A stretch of DNA of 64,000 nt, from positions 10,912,001-10,976,000 of the forward strand of contig OZ059895.1 of assembly GCA_964057225.1 (NCBI GenBank), in the 5' to 3' direction. A model generated the notes under the pieces. That model did no database searches and was not told the origin of the DNA. It saw only the letters and a program-made list of their open reading frames with translations. The translations under genes and the position numbers were made by a program. This document shows, one piece after another, positions 16,541-25,739 of this stretch. The stretch's first letter is position 1. Every line of letters begins with the position of its first letter. This DNA comes from Auanema rhodensis. Taxonomy: Eukaryota > Nematoda > Chromadorea > Rhabditida > Rhabditidae.

Positions 16541-17700
16541 TAATGAATCTCCGAGTAGTTTACAACTCCCATGAATGCTCGAACTCCTGTGATTGATTTT
16601 GGTCTTGGATAATCTTGGATTGCTTTTACTTTTTGAGGGTCTGGTTTCATTCCTTCGTGTCCAACAATGAATCCTAGGAATTTGACTTCTTGTTGTCCAA
16701 AGGTACATTTCTTAAGCTTGATTTTTAATCCTAGCTCTGCTGATGCGTTCAGTACTTCGTCGATATCTTGTAAATGTTTCGTCGTTGATTCCGATATGAG
16801 AAGTAGATCGTCGAGATAGACAAAAAGCTTGCATCGTACGTGTTGTTGTAAATATCGTACAGCATTTTGGAATGTGTGTGGAGCTCCGCAGAGTCCCATC
16901 GGCATTCTGCAGTATTGATAAGTTCCGCTCGTAGTAGTGAATGCGGTGAGGTGTCTATCTTCTGATCTAAGAGGGATTTGAAAGAATCCAGATACTAGAT
17001 CAAAGTTACTGAAGATAGGTGCTCCGGCTGCTAGGTCCAAGATGTCTTGAATGTTAGATATAACGTAGATTTGTTTTTGCGTTATTGCGTTGAGTGCTCG
17101 AAAATCAGTCACAAATCTGTTATTCCTTGTTCTAACATTTCCTCCACTTGTTTTTCTACTTCTTCTTGTTGTGATAGAGGTATTCTGTACGTGATCTTGA
17201 AAGATGGAACTTTTCCTTCGATGATCGGGATGCTATGTTCAACTGGTCCTCTGAAAAGACCGATATTTCGATCCTCGTTCAAGAAAGCTTCCTTATTTCT
17301 AAGTACTATTTCCTTTAATTGTTGTCTTTCTAATTGAGTGAAGATGGAATTTGAGACATCTAGATCTTTTATGAAATCATCTGGGAAGAATGGTAGTTGA
17401 TCTTCCCATCTTGCTTCTGGTGGTACATATTGTCCTTTTTGCTCTTCCGTGTTTTTGGGGATAGCATAAGCTGTTTCAATGCCTTGGTTTGCCTGGACTT
17501 CGATTGTATCCGAAGAGATATTTGTAGCAAATATCTGGACTCCATATCCTGTTGGGGTGAAAGTTGTAGGCGCAAAACTCATTTTTCCTGCTCGTTGTGA
17601 GCTTCTAATGAAAGCTTGTTCGAATGAGGCGGATTCATTTACTTCCAAAGTTAGAGATCTTGTTTCTCCGGGGTAAAATTGTTTAGTTTCCAGACTAACA
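16541..17700 (-). pseudogene. Ty3/gypsy reverse transcriptase with internal deletion
   Basis: RT fingers and palm are clear. VEKQVEEMLEQGI lies before the break, then TDFRALNAIT, FDLVSGFFQIPL (first catalytic Asp), MPMGLCGAPHTFQNA, YLDD at about 16818-16807, and VKFLGFIVGHEGMKPDP. Near 17118 the fingers segment normally between these first two blocks (roughly 20-25 residues by family comparison) is missing and the frame changes, so this copy cannot encode active RT. The upstream ~150 codons (17648-17200) are the protease-RT linker. Confidence 0.85.
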
Positions 17701-17770
17701 ACTTGTGTAATTGTGTGTTTTTCTGTTCATGCATTATAGTTTTAAGCTAGAGGTACCGTGGTATCTCCAA

Positions 17771-18157
17771 TCAGCAATGAATTTTGCAGAGGGCGTAAGG
17801 AGGTGAGGATTCCTTCTCTGTTGAGTGCTTCAAAAAATCTATTCCAAGCAATATTGGTGCTGGGCAATGATTGTCAGAAGATATCAATATTTTGTGGTCA
17901 ATTTCGGTCTTTCCAATTATTATTGACAGTCTTGTATATCCTAGGAAGGAAAATCGAGACTTGTTTGCTACAACAGCTGTAGTTTTCTCAGCTACCATTT
18001 TTGCTGCCGGTAATTGATTGAAAGTGCTCTCTTTCATATATGAAATTGATGCACCTGTATCCCATAATGCAGTAAAAACTTGGTTGTAAATTGATATGGG
18101 TAGGAATGGTAATCGGGATCCCCCAATGTAGTTTATCTTTGATTCTTTAATAGCGTA
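17771..18157 (-). pseudogene. Retroelement aspartic protease
   Basis: C-terminal ~128 residues of a 528-codon frame. Active-site DTGAS at residues 433-437 in an FTALWDTGASISYM context; the downstream hydrophobic-Gly motif ILLGIDFL at 502-509. It is fused in frame behind the membrane anchor and tail of the envelope-like region, about 95 residues after the membrane segment. A frameshift near 17810 and stops around 17720-17770 separate it from RT. Confidence 0.8.
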
Positions 18158-21100
18158 CCTGGGCAGATAGGTTAGCAGATCGCTATCTGTTAATGGTGCA
18201 TCGGGATCATAGCGTGAAAGTGGAGCATGGTAGTTGTCTTGTGTCGCTCTTCTTAACGGCAGAAGTTCGGTCTCTTGGGCTGGATGTTCTCTTCTTTCTT
18301 CGTCATCTTCTTCAATATAATTGATGGGAATTCTTGTGACACGTGCGTATATTTTGATTCCGTAAATCAGCGCGGTGATGAGTCGTATCATCACGATGAT
18401 TGCGCCGATTGTGGCATGTGTTCTTAATAGCCAGGCCTTGAAAGTTTCTCCAATAAAAGCGAAGAAGCTGGAAATCCCTTCGTTTGCCGTGTTTCGGACG
18501 ATGTCTCCCACTACGATAGGAATTGTTATGGCATTTTCAAGGATGTTGAGTGGATTCAGACTGATTCCTTTCTTGTTGTTAAATATAGGTTTCAATCTTT
18601 CTGGCAAAGTGGCTTGTAGAGAGGCTAGACTGGATCCGTATGAAATAGCGAGTTCAAACAGGAATGAAGATTCCGTGAGGTTGGCATATATGTTGGAGTT
18701 GTTGAATTTTATGTGATCAATTTTGATCGACGTGAGTTCGTCCGCAAATGATAGGTTCGTCACATTTAATTTTGTGTTTTCCTTCATCCATTGGTCGTCT
18801 AATTTATATGGATCCGTTGTAGCCATCATGCAGTCGATTCGTCTGCCCATTGGTGAAATATCACGTGTTCCAGGTATTAAAAACAGTTCTCCATGATGTT
18901 CTGTATCTACTGGTGTTTCCATGTAACATGTTCCGTTTCTTTTGTGATCCGAGTAGATTTTTGTTACGTGGATAGGTGTGCAAGGCATTACGTAGATAAG
19001 GTGTTCAGCAACGAATTTAGCTGATATATCCTGACGTCTAAGCATTGTGCGGATACCAATAGTTGGGTTGATTTGCAGAATGGCCCACCACGTAAGGAGT
19101 TGTTTGTTTTGCATCCTACAGATGTCCTTTTTCGTTTTTTGAAACGCCTTTAAAATTTGTTCTTCTAGTTGCGAGGTTGAATATTGTAGATGGGATTGTG
19201 TATCCAGTTGACGTAATTGTTCATCATATTTCTGGATGATATCATGTCTTGTACGAAGAAAATTAGCGTGTGCTTGCTGTCCTATGTGAGATTGGACTTC
19301 TCTTGCTTGTTGAGGTGTTGTGGCGGCTCGTTTGGTTGTTGTCCTTGGCTCTATCACTGTTGAAGAGATTTGCGGAATTTCTGTTCGCGTTACAAGCTGT
19401 TTTGGTAAAGAAAATGGCGTTGTTGTAGCTTCATAGTAGTGATATCTTCTTGGAGTGGTTGTAGAGCTTGGTGATAATGTTCTGGGAGTGTGGAAAGGTT
19501 TGGGAGTAATTCGAAAAGTTGTTGTTGTAGTCGCGTGCGTAGTAGAGCTTGTAGTGCTTGCGGAAGTCGTGGTAGTCGTAGTCGTTGTTGTTGAATACGT
19601 GAGGGAGTCGATTAATTCAAGATATTTCTGTTGAAATCTCTCGCTTTCTTCCTGTGAAATAGTTTTAGTCGTTGGTGTACCACGTGGCAGTCCAAAGTTC
19701 TAAACTAGTCCTTTAAAGATGATTGCGTAATTAGGAAAAATAATCCTTGGACTACTTGATTCCTCTTCAAATGTATTTCACTTTCTGCTCTCTTTTTCGC
19801 GTTCTTCTGTTGATATATGTAGCAGACGATTATGTGATGCTATATAGTCAATGAAGTTTAATACTTCGTCGATTTGTGTGTAAAACAAAGTGTCCATTCT
19901 AGGAGTTGTTCTTCTCGACATCCTAGGTGGGTTTAGTTTTAAATATATATTCTTCTAATGAAGGAATTGTTTCTCCTGTTGCTAATACTGCGGGAGTTTG
20001 TGCGATTTCAAATGCAATGTCTCTCGCTCGCTGTAAGTAGTCTCCTGTGCGTTTTTCCAACTTATCGGCGAACTCCTTAATCGTGATTTGTTTACTGAGT
20101 TTTTCTGTGAGCTCAGATGGTAGGAGATGCGCGATAGCAATTTCTGTTGCTAGGAGAATTTCTGCTTTAGCCAGCGCATGTAGAATGGCGATATTAGTGT
20201 CGTTGTAGTTGTACCATAATAGTGTTTCCTTGATCGCGATTGCGTCTAACTTGAGGAATTTTGTATGTCCTATGTGAGTACTGGAAGTTTTCAGATAGTC
20301 TATGAGACTGTAAGAATTATCCAATCTTTTCCGGTTGCGATACTTCTGATACATTGGAATAATTCCTGTAGAGCTGTCCGTAAGACGTAATGATGGATAT
20401 ATGGCGATATTGAAAAAGCGTGTAGGGTATTCTTGTGGCGCTTTCCTTTTCTGTCGTCTTGGAGTCTCTTTAGGTGGTATATGAATGTATGTACCACTAT
20501 TCGTTGCATGTATATCCTTTCCTAAACATCGAGTTGCTATGTTAACCGTTTTCTGTTTTTCCTAAGGAGCTGAAGTCGCATTCGTGATGGTCGTGAGGTG
20601 GTGTCCAAACGATTATGGCATTGTGCGTTGTACAAGTTCCTGCTTTCTTTGCACATCCTTCCGTGTTGAGAAAAAGGTCTGATATGATGATATCGTCATG
20701 TAAACAAGTCATCATTCCTCTTTCTAACGTTAATCTTGGAGTTGTGGTGCAAGCTGTAGACCAAAATGAGTAAGACTGATTGTTTAAAGGTAAAGGTGCC
20801 TTAAATAGTCCTGGAGCTGTACGTACAAGATTCGTATCCATATGTCTTCTTTCTTGTATAGCTTTCTTACATTCCTTAAGAGTTGCGGCTTCGACGTAAA
20901 GTAGAGTGATATTGTTTTCTCTAATGAACAGTCTATCGTGAGCACATGTTCTGTAGATTTCTTTGGAGCATTTCCAAGTCTCCCATTCCTTGTAATGCAT
21001 GTTTTCTGCGAATTATTCGACGTTAGTAATTTGAACTCCATCCTTGTGTATATTTTCTGAGCATAAAGTTGGCCGAGGGGGTTCGAGAAAGATGCCTCCT

Positions 21101-21324
21101 CGTGTTCCGGTGCATAGATGGTAGGTGTTGTCTGCGTGACAAGGAAGTATTGTCAGTGCCATGATGGAAAGGAAGAGAGGTGTGAATAGAAGTTTCTTGT
21201 TGCTCGTGCGGGGTAATTCATTGTTAACTTGGTTAACATGGAATCGTACTGATGGGCTTCTTGTGCGATTTCTGTAGCGCGAATTAGGTCCATATGATTC
21301 ATGGTGATCTCTGTTCTGGTATCT
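18158..21324 (-). pseudogene. Envelope-like glycoprotein region between gag and protease
   Basis: The region opens about 110 residues after the gag stop with a signal-peptide-like segment (LLFTPLFLSIMALTILP, then CHA; ~21196-21137). A cysteine-rich ectodomain follows, including an IVWTPPHDHHECDF block near 20600 and N-x-S/T sites. An RRQKR furin-like site is at 20459-20445. After an A/L-rich helical part (20354-19923) comes a Thr/Ser-rich stalk (~19620-19480). The C-terminal part has paired cysteines and a membrane anchor (ATIGAIIVMIRLITALIYGI, ~18415-18350), then an acidic tail running into the protease. Together these indicate a type I envelope glycoprotein; the fusion class is not assignable by eye. 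Broken by an in-frame TAA at 21015-21013 and frameshifts near 20545 and 19925. Confidence 0.65.
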
Positions 21325-22768
21325 TCAATCGTACTGGTTTCCGCGATGACAGTTGTTGTTGTATCTGTTATCATAACGGTCGTTATACCTATTATTTCTG
21401 TGTGGGCTACGGTAGTTGTTTGGTCCTCTTGAGCGTGGTCTGTTATTTCTGTTCCTGTCGTTGTAGTGATCGTATCTTCCTGTTCTTCTTTCATCGTTAT
21501 GACGGTATCCTCCTCGTCTTTGGTGCCATGGTTCTTGAGGTCTTTGTGGATGTGAGGAATTGTCGTGTGGCCTGGATGATAGATGTGGTGCCGGTCCTCT
21601 ATGAATTTTATCACGCTGTGGAACTCTCATGTGATTGATGTGCTCGTTATTGATATTCAAATCATCTAGTTCATCGGTTAAGTTGTTGATGAAGGAAGAG
21701 GGGTCCTCATCTGCTTCAACGGTTTCAGCGATAGTGATGGCTGATTCAAAGGTGGTTGGGCTTCGATTATTGACGTGCGTACGTAGTTGTTTGTAATCCA
21801 CCGAGGAAAGCTACACGTAATATACGTTCATCAGCATCGGTGTTCATATCGCTTGCTTCATAAGCCAGATTTCGACAGCGTTGTGCAAAATGGTTGACAG
21901 TTTCACTCTCTCCTTGCTTCATGTGAGTGAGTCTGGTGAACGCGGCATCTCGTTTCTCTTGAGGTTGAAGTTTGAGAGACAAAATGCGCTTTACGTTATT
22001 CCATCCTTGACGTATTTCGTCCGGAGTTATGCAACGTAAAGCATCGGCTGCTTTGTCCGTCCCCAACAATAGATTGAGGTGCGACAGACGCTTAGCCATG
22101 GGTACTTGCAACGCGTCAAAATAACCTTCCAATCTCGTCATGTAGAGGTTAAAAGGTACTGCTCCATCATACAAGGTGGGTTTATGGTGGCGAATAGAAA
22201 CAGTGTTCGTAGGTAGCATGCGGAAATTAGAGTTGTTTTGGGTTTGATCATTGGAGTTTGGGTGGTCATCCATCCGGTCAGTCATCTGAGCGATTTTTCT
22301 CTTCTCTGCAACATTCAAATTGAAATTGGTGGTTACTTCCGACGGAGAAGATACAAGAGAAGAAGATTGCCCATGTAATGATTGATCGGATGAAGAGGGA
22401 GAATTTCGAGGAAGAGGAGAAGAAAGAATAACAGTATTTGGGTATGAATATAATATTTGTGAATAATCTTTACGAGGGGAAGTATTTGTGCTAACATTAC
22501 TAGAGCTTTTGATAACATTAGAAGTGCGTTTTGGAGTTTGTTTGCTAATAGACGCTTTAATTTTACTAAGAGTAATAGCGTGGCGAGAAGTTTTAATAGC
22601 TGTTGTGCCTATTTTCTTTGCGGGGGTACCCGGTATAGCGGGTGGTTTCTTTGCAGCAGTAGATCGGCGCTTCGTGTCCGGCTCATAAACATTTGGAGGT
22701 CCTCTTTTTCTTTGATTCCGCTCGAGTACTGGCTCGACGTGCGTATCATTGCGCTCTGTGGATTCGTT
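21325..22768 (-). pseudogene. Retroelement gag (capsid and basic nucleocapsid), frameshifted
   Basis: Open from 22768 to 21767 in one frame. The N-terminal ~150 codons are Pro/Lys/Ser-rich. The capsid domain of the Retrotrans_gag type follows (PFNLYMTRLEGYFDALQVP; later NHFAQRCRNLAYEASD). Near 21790 the frame shifts and continues from 21801 to 21325 with the end of capsid (SPTTFESAITIAE) and a tail very rich in Arg, Asn, Asp, Tyr and Gly. That tail could bind RNA in place of zinc knuckles, which I do not see. No ATG is evident at the start of the open stretch (stop at 22771-22769), so the true start may be lost. The TGA at 21327-21325 is in frame with the envelope-like region that follows. 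Confidence 0.75.
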
Positions 22769-23130
22769 TTATCCTGCGGAGGATTTTTACTCTTCGAGTC
22801 AGCGTGACGCTTACTGAATGAAAGATCTCAGAACAAAAATATGAATCCAAATCAAACGATGTTTCTTTTAAATGAATGAATATAAAATTTCAAAATTAAG
22901 TTGTTTCAAAGTATATTTTTTTAAATAAATGTATATAAGATTTCAGTATTAATTTATGAATCAAAATCAAAATAAAGTTCTTTGAATGAATGAAATAAAG
23001 AAAAGAAAGATTTCAAATTGAATTCATATAGCATAATCGAAAAATAATTCTTTAATTAGATGTATGAAAGACAACAAAATAAAATTTATGTAGCGAAATA
23101 TGGTTCTTAGAGATTCGTTGGTTATAGACG
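22769..23130 (-). other. 5' leader of the LTR element with ~62-bp imperfect repeats
   Basis: No credible reading frame. Between about 22837 and 23075 there are three to four diverged repeats, each with a GAATGAATG or AAATGTATG-like core followed by A/T-rich sequence and GATTTCA. Such leaders may hold packaging signals, but nothing specific can be identified. Confidence 0.45.
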
Positions 23131-23149
23131 AATCTCGGTGGAACCTCCA
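23131..23149 (-). promoter_or_regulatory. Primer-binding site for tRNA-Gln
   Basis: On the plus strand these 19 nt read AATCTCGGTGGAACCTCCA, which equals the 3' end of a eukaryotic tRNA-Gln (T-stem, acceptor stem, discriminator base, CCA) as I remember it. It directly abuts the 5' LTR, with zero spacing. This fixes the element's direction as minus strand. Confidence 0.85.
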
Positions 23150-23543
23150 CGTTCCATGGTGGTTCCCCAGGGTTCCGGCTGGCTAACCACATGGAATTAT
23201 TTTCTTTTCTTCCAAATATAAATGATAAAGAGTATAGAGAGAAAGGTTTATTCATGATAAAGTATACAAATTACAATAATAAAAGTTACATAATGATTCC
23301 TAGTCGCAGCCCAAAGGACTCGTAAGGAAACCTTATATAGTTTTCCTTACGAGCATAAAAAGTGGTTATATCAGGTCCGCGGAACTTGGTTCCGCTTGAA
23401 TTGGGCTTTCTTTCATTAAACTTAATATGAAAAAGTGTTCGTTCATTATTGCATTGAATTCCTGTTTCTCAAATGTAGCATCAGCTATTTGTTTTTATAA
23501 TATTCCGTTTTATAAGCTCTACTTATAGGACACGTATGGAACA
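23150..23543 (-). repeat. Right LTR (5' LTR of the minus-strand element)
   Basis: 394 bp, ~98% identical to 12837-13249. It lacks the ~19-bp hairpin segment present in the left copy. Its outer end GTATGGAACA is followed by the TAAC target duplication and satellite. Confidence 0.9.
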
Positions 23544-23547
23544 TAAC
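23544..23547 (+). other. Target-site duplication TAAC (right)
   Basis: Pairs with 12833-12836. The sequence after it (ATGAAATTGG) is the exact continuation of the satellite interrupted at 12836. Confidence 0.8.
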
Positions 23548-23612
23548 ATGAAATTGGAAAAAAAAACAATAACGAGAATAAGTATGTAAATCATTGAATA
23601 TCAGATATTTTC

Positions 23613-23731
23613 GCTTACGACCATACCACGTTGAAAGTACGCCATCCCGTCCGATCTGGCAAGTCAAGCAACGTTGGGCCCGGTAAGTACTTGGATTGGA
23701 GACGGCTTGGGAATCCCGGGTGCCGTAAGCT
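23613..23731 (+). rRNA. 5S rRNA, full-length copy 6
   Basis: 119 nt with a paired 5' and 3' stem and a following TTTT. Two changes lie in the internal promoter region (GGTAAGTACTTGGATTGG). Confidence 0.85.
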
Positions 23732-24140
23732 TTTCAAATTTTTTTAACGACCATACCACGTTGAAAGAACGCCATGCAGCTGATTTTCAATTTCATCTCT
23801 TCCGTAACAAATGTTTTCAATTTTCTAGCAGTTTTACTTAGATAGCTCAACCCAAGGCATCAAAATATCTTCAATCTTATTTCTATATTACAGTTATAAA
23901 CCAGTAGTTTATGAACCTTTATCTTAACTTAACTGTTTTTATCTATTTCCTATTGTAACAAACATTGTTTAAACACTATACAACTTTGAAAAATTTTTTA
24001 ATTTATTGTATTTGGAGCACATAAGATTTGATATCATCAAGGGAACCAGATGGAACGTGGAAAATTACATAACTAACATGAAATTGGAAAAAAACTATAA
24101 CGAGGATAAGTATGTAAATCATTGATAATCAGATATTTTC

Positions 24141-24259
24141 GCTTAAAACCATACCACGTTGAAAGTACGCCATCCCGTCCGATCTGGCAAGTCAAGCAAC
24201 GTTGGGCCCGGTTAGTACTTGGATCGGAGACGGCTTGGGAATCCCGGGTGCCGTAAGCT
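24141..24259 (+). rRNA. 5S rRNA, full-length copy 7
   Basis: 119 nt. The 5' end reads GCTTAAAACC, mismatching the terminal stem; the remainder is consensus with both promoter segments. Only 18 bp separate it from the next copy. Confidence 0.85.
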
Positions 24260-24277
24260 TTTCAAATTTTTTTAATC

Positions 24278-24396
24278 GCTTACGACCATACCACGTTGAA
24301 AGTACGCCATCCCGTCCGATCTGGCAAGTCAAGTAACGTTGGGCCCGGTTAGTACTTGGATCGGAGACGGCTTGGGAATCCCGGGTGCCGTAAGCT
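24278..24396 (+). rRNA. 5S rRNA, full-length copy 8
   Basis: 119 nt, consensus terminal stem, AGTCAAGTAACG with one change, and a T-run after the end. This is the last near-complete 5S I find in the window; the following ~39 kb has only 5'-end remnants. Confidence 0.9.
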
Positions 24397-25739
24397 TTTC
24401 AAATTTTTTTAACGACCATACCACGTTGAAAGAACGCCATGCAGCTGATTTTCAATTTCATCTTTTTTGTAACAAATGTTTTTAATTTTCCAGCAGTTTT
24501 ACTTAGATAGCTCAACCGAAGCCAGCAAATTATCTTCAATCTTTTTTCTATATTACAGTTATAAACCAGTAGTTAATGAACCTTCATCTTAACTTTACTG
24601 TTTCTATCTTTTTCCTATCGAAACAAACATTGTTTAAACACTATACAACTCTGAAACCTTTTTTAATTTGTTGTATTTGGAGCACATAAGATTTGATATC
24701 ATCAAAGGAACCAGATGGAACGTGGAAAATTACATAACTAACATGAAATTGGAAAAAAACTATAACGAGGATAAGTATGTAAATCATTGAATATCAGATA
24801 ATTTGCTTACAACTATACCACGTTAAAAGTACGCCATGCAGCTGATTTTCAATTTTATCTCTTTTGTAACAAATGTTTTCAATTTTCCAGCAGTTTTACT
24901 TAGATAGCTCAACCGAAGCCAGCAAATTATCTTCAATCTTATTTCTAAAATACAGTTATAAACCAGTAGTTAATGAACCTTCATCTTAACTTTACTGTTT
25001 CTATCTTTTTCCTATCGAAACAAACATTGTTTAAACACTATACAACTGTGAAACCTTTTTTAATTTGTTGTATTTGGAGCACATAAGATTTGATATCATC
25101 AAGGGAACCAGATGGAATGTGGAAAATTACATAACTAACATGAAATTGGAAAAAAACTAAAACGAGGATAAGTATGTGAATCATTGATATTCAGATATTT
25201 TTGCTTACAACTATACCACGTTGAAAGTACGCCATGCAGCTGATTTTCAATTTTATCTCTTCCGTAACAAATGTTTTCACTTTTCAAGTCGTTTCACTTA
25301 GATAGCTCAACCCAAAGCAGCAAATTATTTTCAATCTTATTTCTAAAATACAGTTATAAACCAGTAGTTAATGAACCTTCATCTTAACTTTACTGTTTCT
25401 ATCTTTTTCCTATCGAAACAAACATTGTTTAAACACTATACAACTGTGAAACCATTTTTAATTTGTTGTATTTGAAGCACATAAGATTTGATATCATCAA
25501 GGGAACCAGATGGAACGTGGAAAATTACATAACTAACATGAAATTGGAAAAAAACTATAACGAGGATAAGTATGTAATTCATTGAATATCAGTTATTTTG
25601 GCTTAAACTATACCAACTTTCTTTTTATAGTGTTTAAACAATGTTTGTTTCGATAGGAAATAGATAGAAACAGTAAAGTTGAGATGAAGGTTCATTAATT
25701 ACTGGTTTATAACTGTATTATAGAAATAAGATTGAAGAT

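Larger units (their letters stand above)
12837..23543 (-). mobile_element. Ty3/gypsy-type LTR retroelement with internal envelope-like region (defective)
   Basis: 10.7-kb element on the minus strand with matching LTRs, a 4-bp TAAC target duplication and a tRNA-Gln primer site. Read 5' to 3' (high to low coordinates): LTR, leader, gag, envelope-like glycoprotein, aspartic protease, reverse transcriptase, RNase H, integrase, an unknown 3' ORF, LTR. Family placement rests on the RT-RNase H-integrase order, YLDD, and a D,D35E integrase. Disabling changes include frameshifts near 21790, 20545, 19925, 17810, 16545, 14490 and 13730; in-frame stops at 21325, 21013, 15526 and 15017; and a deletion in RT near 17118. 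It is inserted within the 5S-derived array. Confidence 0.9.
23544..25615 (+). repeat. 5S rDNA-derived array, plus orientation, right of the LTR element
   Basis: Continues the array interrupted at 12836. It contains three full 5S copies, one of them within a direct pair. From about 24,800 it contains ~398-bp units that keep only the 5S 5' end (heads near 24805 and 25205). It ends at about 25615, where the orientation inverts. Confidence 0.9.

Noticed and set aside
21290..21640. Overlapping frames in the Arg/Asn-rich end of gag, on both strands
   Set aside because: Low-complexity codon runs keep all frames open. The frame continuous with capsid (21801-21325) is the meaningful one.
22333..22518. 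61-codon hydrophobic minus-strand frame upstream of the capsid domain
   Set aside because: It lies out of frame with the Pro/Ser/Lys-rich N-terminal part of gag, which is open through the same stretch. The apparent hydrophobicity comes from reading that region in the wrong frame.
23131..23149. A tRNA-Gln gene
   Set aside because: Only the 3' 19 nt are present, at the exact position of a retroelement primer site. No D-arm or anticodon arm follows.
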